Assembly (NCBI GenBank): GCA_947629195.1
Contig: CANRCS010000060.1
Location: 1 to 6,041, forward strand
From: an uncultured Bacilli bacterium
GTDB lineage: Bacteria; Bacillota_I; Bacilli_A; RF39; UBA660
DNA length: 6,041 bases
Reading direction: 5' to 3'
Shown piece after piece: positions 1 to 5,835 of the stretch. Positions within the stretch are counted from its first letter, which is position 1. Each line of letters begins with the position of its first letter. The notes under the pieces were generated by a model. The model was not told the origin of the DNA. It did no database searches and was given only the letters and a program-made list of their open reading frames with translations. A program made the translations under genes and the position numbers.

Positions 1-1308
1 TTAATACCAGTAGTATATAATGAAGAAGAAGATAAATGGGCAGTAGCAGATACAGAGGCAGGATGGTATGATTATGATAAACAAATATGGGCAAATGCAG
101 TAACAGTAAATAGTGAAAAATATAGAAATTTAGAACCAGGAACAGCAATACCAATGAAAAGAATAAATAGTATGTGGGTATGGATACCAAGATACAAATA
201 TAAAATAACAGGAAGTATTGGAAAATCAAGTAATGTAACAAATCCACCACAAATAGAGGTTATGTTTGAAAGTGGAACAGCAACAACAGGAACACAATTA
301 ACATCATGTTCAATAACATCAACAACGTGTTTCTATACACACCCAGCATTTAGAGACGGAAATACACAAACACTAACATCAAGTACATCAGTAAAAACAG
401 GATGGGATGAAGAGTTAACAGGATTTTGGGTAGGAAAGTTTGAAACAGGAACAGATGATACAACATGTAATAATAGTCCAAGTTCATCGAATTGTAATAA
501 AGAATTAAATCCAATAATAAAACCGGATGTTCCATCGTTGAGATATCAAACAGTAAGTACTCTATTTAAAACCTCATTAGTATTTGCAGGAGGAACAATG
601 GCAGCAGATGGAACAGTAAAATTTAATGGAAGTGATACATATGGAATACCAAGTACAGTAGATACCCACATGATGAAAAATACAGAATGGGGAGCAGTAG
701 CGTACCTTTCACAAAGTAAATATGGAAAGAACGGAAATAGTAATTATACAACAACAGCAGATAAAGAAATATATAAAAATGATAGTTCAGATTATTATAC
801 AGGAAGAAGTAGTGGACAACCTCCAACAAGTGGAAGTAGTGAAAATGGAACATATTCCTACAATGGAAAAAGTTGTGATACAACAGATTCAACAACAAAA
901 GAATGTACAGGGACAAAAGATATCTTAAAAGGAACAGGAGCAAGTACAACAGGAACAATATATGGAATATATGATATGAGTGGAGGAGCAGGTGAATATA
1001 CAATGGGCAACTGGGCGGAAACAACAAAATCTTCAGTCTTCACAAAATTTCCAGAGCAAAAGTATTGGGACAAATACACAGGAAGTAGTTCAAGTAGTAT
1101 AAAAAAAGAAAACGCAATAAAAGGAGATGCAACGTACGAAACAATGAAGTGGTATTTTGATAACGCTTACTTTGCGTCCTCTGCTGACCCTTGGTTCTAC
1201 CGTGGGGGTTACTACGGCAATAGTTCTACTGCAGGCGTTTTCTACTCCAACAACTTCTATGGCGATGCCTCTTCCAACAACTCGTTTCGCAGCGTTTTAA
1301 TTCCATAA
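1..1308 (+). CDS. DGR-type variable target protein, FGE/C-type-lectin-like fold (5' truncated)
   Basis: The frame is open from base 1, so this is the C-terminal 435 residues of a longer protein; the Met codon at 154 is internal. Seen: WVWIPRYKYKI (about residues 59-69), FWVGKFETG (142-150), NTEWGAVAYLSQSKYG (227-242), a YGIYDMSGGAGEY block (about 321-332), and a C-terminal W-x-x-RGG...AGVF...SFRSVLIP. The last three match the layout of formylglycine-generating-enzyme-type C-lectin folds (DMSG..E, RGG, final FR.V), the fold of DGR targets such as Treponema TvpA. Six Cys fall in three close pairs (103/110, 156/165, 292/302) inside Thr/Ser-rich inserts, suggesting an exported protein with disulfide loops; a signal or prepilin sequence would be upstream of the window. 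Codons are strongly A-ending (ACA, GGA, AGA, ATA) until about 1160, then switch to TAC, TTC, GGC, CGT. Role inferred: surface or secreted ligand-binding protein with a diversifiable binding site. The fold is more certain than the ligand or location. Confidence 0.8.
   Translation, partial: LIPVVYNEEEDKWAVADTEAGWYDYDKQIWANAVTVNSEKYRNLEPGTAIPMKRINSMWVWIPRYKYKITGSIGKSSNVTNPPQIEVMFESGTATTGTQLTSCSITSTTCFYTHPAFRDGNTQTLTSSTSVKTGWDEELTGFWVGKFETGTDDTTCNNSPSSSNCNKELNPIIKPDVPSLRYQTVSTLFKTSLVFAGGTMAADGTVKFNGSDTYGIPSTVDTHMMKNTEWGAVAYLSQSKYGKNGNSNYTTTADKEIYKNDSSDYYTGRSSGQPPTSGSSENGTYSYNGKSCDTTDSTTKECTGTKDILKGTGASTTGTIYGIYDMSGGAGEYTMGNWAETTKSSVFTKFPEQKYWDKYTGSSSSSIKKENAIKGDATYETMKWYFDNAYFASSADPWFYRGGYYGNSSTAGVFYSNNFYGDASSNNSFRSVLIP
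1165..1299 (+). other. Putative DGR variable region (VR)
   Basis: The last ~135 bases of the coding region differ in composition from the rest of the gene: by hand count 1171-1300 is about 49% GC and 18% A, versus about 33% GC in 1081-1140. Potentially variable codons are nearly all NNC or NNT (TTC TAC at 1195-1200; TAC TAC GGC AAT AGT TCT ACT at 1210-1230; TTC TAC at 1240-1245; TTC TAT GGC GAT at 1255-1266), as expected when AAC/AAT codons of a template repeat undergo adenine mutagenesis. Unchanged AAC AAC pairs remain at 1249-1254 and 1276-1281. The 3' end, 1282-1298, contains a single A and would be almost immutable, as expected of an initiation-of-mutagenic-homing segment. It encodes the RGG...SFR.VL part of the lectin fold where DGR ligand sites lie. 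The exact 5' boundary is uncertain, and no template repeat is in the window to prove it. Confidence 0.68.
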
Positions 1309-1324
1309 CCAGAGGTTGTGGAAT
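1300..1324 (+). repeat. Hairpin at the 3' end of the variable region, spanning the stop codon
   Basis: ATTCCATAAC (1300-1309) and GTTGTGGAAT (1315-1324) form a 10-bp stem with one G-T pair around the 5-base loop CAGAG. The stop codon TAA (1306-1308) is in the left arm. In the Bordetella phage DGR a short hairpin or cruciform just downstream of the VR is needed for efficient target recognition; position and size here are similar, but that role is inferred. It could also be a transcript-end structure, although no T-run follows. Confidence 0.5.
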
Positions 1325-1403
1325 ACCCACATTACCCACAAAATGCACAAGAAATGAACAGAAAATAAATTCCACAAAAGAGCGGTTCCAAAGGTAAGTA
1401 AGA

Positions 1404-1444
1404 CTCCAGGGTAATCGGTTGTCCGATTACCCTGGAGCGATTTT
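1404..1444 (+). terminator. Perfect 15-bp hairpin between convergent genes, probable terminator
   Basis: CTCCAGGGTAATCGG (1404-1418) is perfectly complementary to 1423-1437, with a TTGT loop. It is GC-rich (9 of 15) in an AT-rich genome and lies between the convergent stops of the lectin-fold gene (1308) and the patatin gene (1446). On the + strand it is followed by CGATTTTGC, only a short T-run; on the - strand no T-run follows. A terminator for the + gene is the simplest reading. A role as a second structure next to the DGR target is possible but it lies about 100 bases from the VR. Confidence 0.55.
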
Positions 1445-1445
1445 G

Positions 1446-2690
1446 CTAGTAATTTTTAATTATATATAAATATAAGGCGCTTATAAAATCTTTAGAGAAT
1501 ATTAGAATATTTTTATCTATTTCTTTATATTTGTTGTTTTCAACACAATATTTAATTTTATCATATAAATATTTTATTCTAACTTTGTTGTCTTTAAATT
1601 TTATTAGACTTAATTTTTTAGAACTATCATATTCTAAGTTATCTAATTTGTTGAAAATAGTATTGTTAAAATTGAAGATTTTATGTATTTTTGTTTCATC
1701 CATATTGAAAGTACTGCCTAAATTATCAATCGCACAACTAATTAACATATCGATAGTATCATCATTTGGTATATTATCTTTATACAATATTTTTATAATA
1801 TTTGTTATAAGTGTATTATAAACTGTTTTTTGTGGAAAAAAGTTTGTAAGTTCATTTTTAAATTTATCTTTATAATCTATAATTAAATTTCTTAAATGAT
1901 TTTTTTTGAAAGTATATATGTTTCCATCTAATTTTCCAAAAGTCTTCATTGTATCATTATATCCTAAATCTATTGCTCTTGCTGCTAAATCCTTAGTAAA
2001 TACTAAAAATGAACCTAATTTACTTCTTGGACTAATATATGTTATATTAATATTTTTTTTCTTAGTTGATTGTTTTATACCAATACAGTTTAAATCAACT
2101 GCAATAACATCCTCTGCTCCCATCTTTATTGCAAGATTTATAGGTAAATTATCATAATAACCACCATCTATGTATGCATCATCATTTATTATCTTTTTTT
2201 GAAAGGCTGGAAAACAAGTAGCAGATGCCATGATATAGTCAATAAATTCATTTTCAGGTATTTCTTTTTTTTCTTTTTCAATTGGTTTTAATTTGGATAA
2301 TTTAAAAGTTACTAATCCATAATTTATGTTTGATTTGTATATTTTTTTAGTGTTAATAACACTTCTAATTAAATTTTCTAGTTTAGATACTTCCATACCA
2401 CCATCTAAAACTATATTTTTAGTATACATTTTAAGAACTTCTTTTTTACCTGCCATTGTACTATAATCATTTTGTATTTTCTCATCAAAAATCAATTCAA
2501 AACCTAATCTTCTCCAAAGATAATATGCTTTATGATATGCTTTTTGTGTCATTATAGCTCCATTAATCGCACCGACACTAGTTCCTGTTACAATATCATA
2601 TTTTATTCTTAATTTTCTTAGTGCTTTCCACACGCCAATTTGATATGCGCCATTACTTCCTCCACCAGATAAAACAATTGCTCTTTTCAT
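1446..2690 (-). CDS. Patatin-like phospholipase family protein
   Basis: A 414-aa predicted serine lipid acyl hydrolase. The N-terminal half has the complete patatin signature: the oxyanion-hole loop SGGGSNGAYQIG (8-19), the nucleophile elbow GTSVG with Ser38, the ASATCFPAF segment (about 155-163), and the DGG motif with catalytic Asp175 followed by YYDNLP. The Ser-Asp dyad is therefore intact and the enzyme should be active on membrane phospholipids or other acyl lipids. There is no signal peptide or membrane segment, so it is likely cytoplasmic or peripheral. Residues about 215-414 form a Lys/Asn-rich, probably helical extension that I do not recognise. I chose the ATG at 2690 because AGAGGTG lies about 6 bases upstream; an in-frame GTG at 2699 overlaps that site. 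It is divergent from the HExxH gene and convergent with the lectin-fold gene, so it is its own transcription unit. Confidence 0.9.
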   Translation of the reverse strand: MKRAIVLSGGGSNGAYQIGVWKALRKLRIKYDIVTGTSVGAINGAIMTQKAYHKAYYLWRRLGFELIFDEKIQNDYSTMAGKKEVLKMYTKNIVLDGGMEVSKLENLIRSVINTKKIYKSNINYGLVTFKLSKLKPIEKEKKEIPENEFIDYIMASATCFPAFQKKIINDDAYIDGGYYDNLPINLAIKMGAEDVIAVDLNCIGIKQSTKKKNINITYISPRSKLGSFLVFTKDLAARAIDLGYNDTMKTFGKLDGNIYTFKKNHLRNLIIDYKDKFKNELTNFFPQKTVYNTLITNIIKILYKDNIPNDDTIDMLISCAIDNLGSTFNMDETKIHKIFNFNNTIFNKLDNLEYDSSKKLSLIKFKDNKVRIKYLYDKIKYCVENNKYKEIDKNILIFSKDFISALYLYIIKNY

Positions 2691-2696
2691 AAATAA

Positions 2697-2703
2697 CACC
2701 TCT
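2697..2703 (-). promoter_or_regulatory. Ribosome binding site of the patatin gene
   Basis: AGAGGTG on the minus strand, 6 bases before the ATG at 2690. It decides the start: the GTG three codons upstream lies inside this site and is unlikely to be used. Confidence 0.7.
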
Positions 2704-2721
2704 AAAAATTTTTATAACCCT

Positions 2722-2750
2722 AGTATAAAGTAATATATAGTTAGTGTCAA
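2722..2750 (-). promoter_or_regulatory. Sigma-A promoter of the patatin gene
   Basis: On the minus strand, TTGACA (2750-2745) and TATACT (2727-2722) are separated by exactly 17 bases. This is a perfect -35 and a one-mismatch -10, giving an expected 5' leader of about 25 bases. The -35 overlaps one copy of an imperfect direct repeat (see findings). Confidence 0.8.
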
Positions 2751-2782
2751 TGATATAGTAGTGTGAAAATATAATTTATATG

Positions 2783-2791
2783 TGATATAAT
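2783..2791 (+). promoter_or_regulatory. Extended -10 promoter of the HExxH-protein gene
   Basis: TGA-TATAAT is a perfect -10 (2786-2791) with the extended TGn element. The matching -35 region around 2762-2768 (GTGAAA-like) is weak, so the extended -10 probably carries the promoter. It lies back to back with the patatin promoter. Confidence 0.6.
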
Positions 2792-2810
2792 TTTACTGGG
2801 CGATGGTTAT

Positions 2811-3953
2811 ATGCATAATAATATGAATAAAGATAAAATAAAGAAATTGATTAATAAAGTTATTTTAGAAGAAAGTAAAAAAGATAATATTGATGTTGAT
2901 ATAAATATATTTTCAATCATAGAGTATTACAAAAGTCCAATCTTTAAAGAAAAATTAAAATTAAATAAAAATAGTATATTTAAACCTTTAACTTGTCTTG
3001 GATATAAATCATCAGATAATTCATTAGTTTTATTTACAACGCCATATTCTAAAATGTATAGTATTTTAATACAAAATAATATTAAAAATGAAAATCAGCT
3101 TTTTAATATTTTATCTACAACATATCATGAATATAGACATCTACTACAAAGTAAAAAAATATATAAAAATATAGATTTATCAATACCTAATAATTTATTA
3201 GAAATTAATAATAATATTAGTTATGATGAATTTAAATATATTATAGATAATTTTAATATGAGATATGTATATTATAATGATGGTAAATCAGATTATCGTT
3301 TGTTTCATGATTTTTATTCATTTGAAATAGATGCAGATTGTTATTCGTTTGAAAAAACTGAAAACTATTTAAAAGAAAATGATTCTTATAATAATTATAA
3401 AGATATAATTCATCTTCATAAAATATATAATAATATATGTAAAACTTTATATGATATTCAAGTATCATTAACAAAATTTTTATATATTTTAAGTATTTCA
3501 AATATAAATGTTTTGCCATATGAAAATACAATTATTGAATTATTATTTGAAAAAGACTTAAAAGATAATAAATTTATATTTAGAAATATAAATGAGATAT
3601 TAGAAAATGAAAAGTTTCAAAATCTTGATGAAAAAATCAAATATTCAATATTATCTAATAATTTACTTATTAAAAATATTGATATAGATAGATTAAATGA
3701 TGAAGAGTGCCACTTATATTTCAAATCATTAAAGTATACATATGAATTAGATGAAAAGCGTAAAAGAGAATTATCTAAATATAGTTTAGATAGTAATAAA
3801 AATATATGTAAATATTTCTTAAAAGATATTTCATTATTTATGAAATATAAGAAAGAATTATTAGGTAATTATTACGAAAATTTAAATAGTATATTTGAAA
3901 ATATAGAAGATAGTAAGACTAAAAAGTTAAGAAAACATCAGAAAAATCTATAA
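2811..3953 (+). CDS. Uncharacterised protein with zincin-type HExxH motif
   Basis: I do not recognise the family of this 380-aa protein. Seen: TTYHEYRHLLQ, an HExxH zinc-peptidase motif (His106, Glu107, His110), and 62 residues after the second His the segment FEIDADCY with Glu172, which could be the third zinc ligand as in E-x-x-A/D gluzincins. The N-terminal ~100 residues and C-terminal ~200 residues are Lys/Asn/Ile-rich and mostly helical in character; no signal peptide or transmembrane helix is seen, so an intracellular metallopeptidase-like protein is inferred. The start is uncertain: ATG at 2811 is preceded by only a weak GATGG site and would give a very short leader (about 12 bases), whereas ATG at 2823 (MNKDK) is an alternative. 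Codon use matches the following genes. A substrate cannot be named, and the motif could be fortuitous, though the second acidic motif argues against that. Confidence 0.72.
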   Translation: MHNNMNKDKIKKLINKVILEESKKDNIDVDINIFSIIEYYKSPIFKEKLKLNKNSIFKPLTCLGYKSSDNSLVLFTTPYSKMYSILIQNNIKNENQLFNILSTTYHEYRHLLQSKKIYKNIDLSIPNNLLEINNNISYDEFKYIIDNFNMRYVYYNDGKSDYRLFHDFYSFEIDADCYSFEKTENYLKENDSYNNYKDIIHLHKIYNNICKTLYDIQVSLTKFLYILSISNINVLPYENTIIELLFEKDLKDNKFIFRNINEILENEKFQNLDEKIKYSILSNNLLIKNIDIDRLNDEECHLYFKSLKYTYELDEKRKRELSKYSLDSNKNICKYFLKDISLFMKYKKELLGNYYENLNSIFENIEDSKTKKLRKHQKNL

Positions 3954-3954
3954 T

Positions 3955-3983
3955 TTGCATTTTATAAATTAATATGATATAAT
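3955..3983 (+). promoter_or_regulatory. Promoter of the 139-aa protein gene
   Basis: TTGCAT (3955-3960) and TATAAT (3978-3983) are 17 bases apart, and TGA immediately precedes the -10 (extended element). It starts one base after the stop codon of the HExxH gene, so the next gene can be transcribed alone; no terminator separates the two, so read-through is also possible. Confidence 0.75.
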
Positions 3984-3996
3984 ATGAAATCGATTC

Positions 3997-4004
3997 GGAG
4001 GGGG
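3997..4004 (+). promoter_or_regulatory. Strong ribosome binding site in a small hairpin loop
   Basis: GGAGGGGG lies 8 bases before the ATG at 4013 and is the strongest Shine-Dalgarno site in the window. It is flanked by GATTC (3992-3996) and GAATC (4004-4008), which can pair to place the site in a 7-base loop. A five-pair stem may be chance. Confidence 0.65.
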
Positions 4005-4012
4005 AATCATAT

Positions 4013-4432
4013 ATGGATTTTAAATTGGAAGATGAGATTACCTTAATGGAAGTTAATAACAAAGATAAGAGTTATGGAGATGTAACAGGACAAATAGTTG
4101 TATACAAAGATGATAAAGTTTTTGGTGTCATTAAGACAAATGATTTTGAAATGTTTGTACGTGGTAAAGTTGTAGATGATAAAATTTATGTTAGAAATGT
4201 ACTAGATAATAATTATGTATATGATTTATCAGATAATATTATTTTCTATAATAAAGACAATATACTATATAAAGATAAAAATTTTGATTTTGGTTTGAAT
4301 GAAGTTGAATTTGATATCAAAAAAGTAGATAATTTAAATAGAAAAATATTAGATCATAAAGATAATATAGATGGTATGAAAAGCACTACAAATAGAGTAT
4401 TAGTTCTTAAATATATATGTACTAATATTTAA
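4013..4432 (+). CDS. Uncharacterised 139-aa protein
   Basis: A small, acidic/Lys-rich protein that I do not recognise. The N-terminal ~75 residues alternate hydrophobic and charged residues with Gly turns (GQIVVYKDDKVFGVIKT, FVRGKVVDDKIYVRNV), which suggests a small beta-barrel or beta-sheet domain. The last ~40 residues are less regular. There is no signal peptide, membrane helix or obvious catalytic motif. The start is well supported by a strong RBS and an extended -10 promoter. It follows the HExxH gene by 59 bases. The strong expression signals support a real gene despite the unknown function. Confidence 0.7.
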   Translation: MDFKLEDEITLMEVNNKDKSYGDVTGQIVVYKDDKVFGVIKTNDFEMFVRGKVVDDKIYVRNVLDNNYVYDLSDNIIFYNKDNILYKDKNFDFGLNEVEFDIKKVDNLNRKILDHKDNIDGMKSTTNRVLVLKYICTNI

Positions 4433-4458
4433 ACTTTACTAATTACTTGTCAATTTAG

Positions 4459-4500
4459 AAAGAAAATTGTAAATTGTTTTATAATTTTCTTTATTTTTAT
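4459..4500 (+). terminator. Possible AU-rich terminator after the 139-aa gene
   Basis: AAAGAAAATT (4459-4468) can pair with AATTTTCTTT (4483-4492) around a 14-base loop, followed by a T-rich stretch. CAATTTA (4451-4457) and TAAATTG (4470-4476) offer a competing stem. With almost no G-C pairs this is weak, and the stems could be chance in AT-rich DNA. Confidence 0.3.
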
Positions 4501-4510
4501 TTTAAAATAG

Positions 4511-4519
4511 TGCTATACT
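4511..4519 (+). promoter_or_regulatory. Extended -10 promoter of the FIST gene
   Basis: TGC-TATACT gives a near-consensus -10 (4514-4519) with the TGn extension. The -35 position holds only TTATTT (4491-4496). The expected start of transcription is near 4526, leaving a leader of about 35 bases. Confidence 0.55.
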
Positions 4520-4562
4520 GTAATTGAAGTAGACATTTGTAAGGGATGAAAGGGTGTTAAAA

Positions 4563-5726
4563 ATGTTAAAAACAAATGTTGGTTACAGTATTCTAAATGA
4601 TAGTTTTGAAAATGGAATAGAAGTAGCTAATAAAACGATAAATGGATTATCTAATCCTAAAGTTGCACTATTATATTCATCTTCTGTATGCGACCATGAG
4701 AAGTTAATTCAAGGTTTTAAAAGTATTAGAAATATACCAATTATTGGATGTACTTCTTCTGATGCTATAATTGTTCAAGATGGTATTATTAATTCTGAAA
4801 CAGGATTTTCTGGTGCGATTGCATTTGATGATGAAACTTTAAAAGTTGGTATTGCTGGTATGCAGAAAGATAATGATGCAAGACTCACTGGTAGACAAGT
4901 TGCAATAGAAGCAATAAGAAATGCTAATACAGATATAAGACCGTCATATTTTTATATGATTTCAAGTCCAACGGAGGAAGAAGAATATTTAAAGGGTATT
5001 CAAGATATTATTGGAAGAGTGCCAATGTTTGGTGGAAGTAGCGCAAGTAATAATATGGATAATACATATAAAATATATTGTAATGATAAAATATTTTCTG
5101 AAGGGTGTGCAGTTGCATTCTTCTATACAGATAGAGATTTTGAAACGGAATTTACTGGAGCATACCATGAAACAAATAGAAAAGGTGTAGTAACTAAAGT
5201 AGAAAATAAAAGAAAATTAGTAGAGATAGATGGAGAAATGGCTCTAAAAAAATATTCGGAATATAGAGGAATAAATATAGATAATTTAAAAGATAATGCA
5301 CTATGTAATATAACCATAACTAATCCATTTGGAGTTAAAGATTCGATGGATAATATAACAGTTATTAATCATCCAATAACTGGTAATAGTGATTATTCAA
5401 TAAATTTTAGTAATAATTTAGTTGAAGGCACATGTATAAATATGTTGGATTCTACTATTGATGAATTTGTTAAAAGTACTTCTGATGCAGTAAATATTAT
5501 AAATACAAAGTTAAATAATAATGTTTCAGGATATTTATTAATTCACAATGCATTTAGAAAAGATGGAATTAAAGACAGAATGTTAGAAGTATATAATGAA
5601 TTAAAAAATTCATGTGGAAATATTCCGTTTATAATGATTTTTTCATCTAGTGAATTTGGATATCATGAACATAGTGCGAATGTTTGTGGTAGTTTAATGT
5701 TATCATTTACTGGATTTGAAAAATAA
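4563..5726 (+). CDS. Stand-alone FIST domain (N + C) sensor protein
   Basis: This 387-aa protein has the FIST_N plus FIST_C architecture of a predicted small-ligand-binding sensory module, usually fused to or encoded with signal transduction proteins. Seen: a hydrophobic strand VALLYSSS (34-41), IIGCTSSDAII (60-70), which matches the FIST_N glycine/serine motif, FTGFSGAI-like and VGIAGM strands, PMFGGSSASN (154-163), NPFGV (254-258) and the C-terminal FGYHEHSANVCGSL (365-378) typical of FIST_C. No transmembrane segment, HAMP, kinase, cyclase or chemotaxis output domain is attached, so it is probably cytoplasmic and acts through an unseen partner. The ligand is unknown; amino acids were proposed for the family. 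Start choice: ATG 4563 has AAAGGG 8 bases upstream, but GTG 4554 (three codons earlier) has GGG at the same spacing, so 390 aa is possible. It is a monocistronic unit between its own promoter and a strong terminator. Confidence 0.88.
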   Translation: MLKTNVGYSILNDSFENGIEVANKTINGLSNPKVALLYSSSVCDHEKLIQGFKSIRNIPIIGCTSSDAIIVQDGIINSETGFSGAIAFDDETLKVGIAGMQKDNDARLTGRQVAIEAIRNANTDIRPSYFYMISSPTEEEEYLKGIQDIIGRVPMFGGSSASNNMDNTYKIYCNDKIFSEGCAVAFFYTDRDFETEFTGAYHETNRKGVVTKVENKRKLVEIDGEMALKKYSEYRGINIDNLKDNALCNITITNPFGVKDSMDNITVINHPITGNSDYSINFSNNLVEGTCINMLDSTIDEFVKSTSDAVNIINTKLNNNVSGYLLIHNAFRKDGIKDRMLEVYNELKNSCGNIPFIMIFSSSEFGYHEHSANVCGSLMLSFTGFEK

Positions 5727-5758
5727 AAATAGGTAAATCTTAATTGCCTATTTTTTTT
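5726..5758 (+). terminator. Intrinsic terminator of the FIST gene
   Basis: AAAATAGGTAA (5726-5736) pairs with TTGCCTATTTT (5744-5754), 11 pairs including one G-T, around a 7-base loop. An uninterrupted run of eight T (5751-5758) follows directly. It starts on the last base of the stop codon. Confidence 0.85.
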
Positions 5759-5770
5759 GCCAATTAATTT

Positions 5771-5799
5771 TTGACAAAACCAATTTTTTGGAGTATAAT
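5771..5799 (+). promoter_or_regulatory. Consensus sigma-A promoter of pyruvate kinase
   Basis: TTGACA (5771-5776), 17 bases, TATAAT (5794-5799): a full consensus promoter, as expected for a highly expressed glycolytic gene. The predicted start of transcription near 5806 gives a leader of about 30 bases. Confidence 0.9.
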
Positions 5800-5820
5800 A
5801 TTATGCGTTTTTGTAAAAAA

Positions 5821-5826
5821 AGGGAG
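5821..5826 (+). promoter_or_regulatory. Ribosome binding site of pyruvate kinase
   Basis: AGGGAG lies 9 bases before the ATG at 5836 and fixes that start over an in-frame ATG at 5803, which falls at or before the expected transcription start. Confidence 0.75.
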
Positions 5827-5835
5827 TTGAATAAC

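Noticed and set aside
154..156. ATG as the start of the lectin-fold gene
   Set aside because: The frame is open to base 1 and the upstream residues (GWYDYDKQIWANAV and others) read as continuous protein. There is no Shine-Dalgarno site before 154.
350..1079. Several long minus-strand frames (Leu/Tyr/His-rich) opposite the lectin-fold gene
   Set aside because: They are the mirror of a low-complexity, A-rich coding strand with few stop triplets. They have no RBS or recognisable protein features.
1309..1445. A template repeat copy in the gap after the VR
   Set aside because: I found no near-copy of the VR in this gap or elsewhere in the window on either strand; the gap holds only hairpins and a short tandem repeat.
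2697..2699. GTG as the start of the patatin gene
   Set aside because: It overlaps the Shine-Dalgarno site for the ATG at 2690, and known patatins begin close to the KRAIVLSGGG segment.
2703..2714. 12-bp palindrome TAAAAATTTTTA in the patatin leader as an operator
   Set aside because: A/T-only palindromes this short are expected by chance in DNA of this composition.
5803..5835. In-frame upstream ATG extending pyruvate kinase by 11 residues
   Set aside because: It lies at or before the predicted transcription start, 4 bases from the -10 box, and has no RBS. The family begins at MKKTKI.
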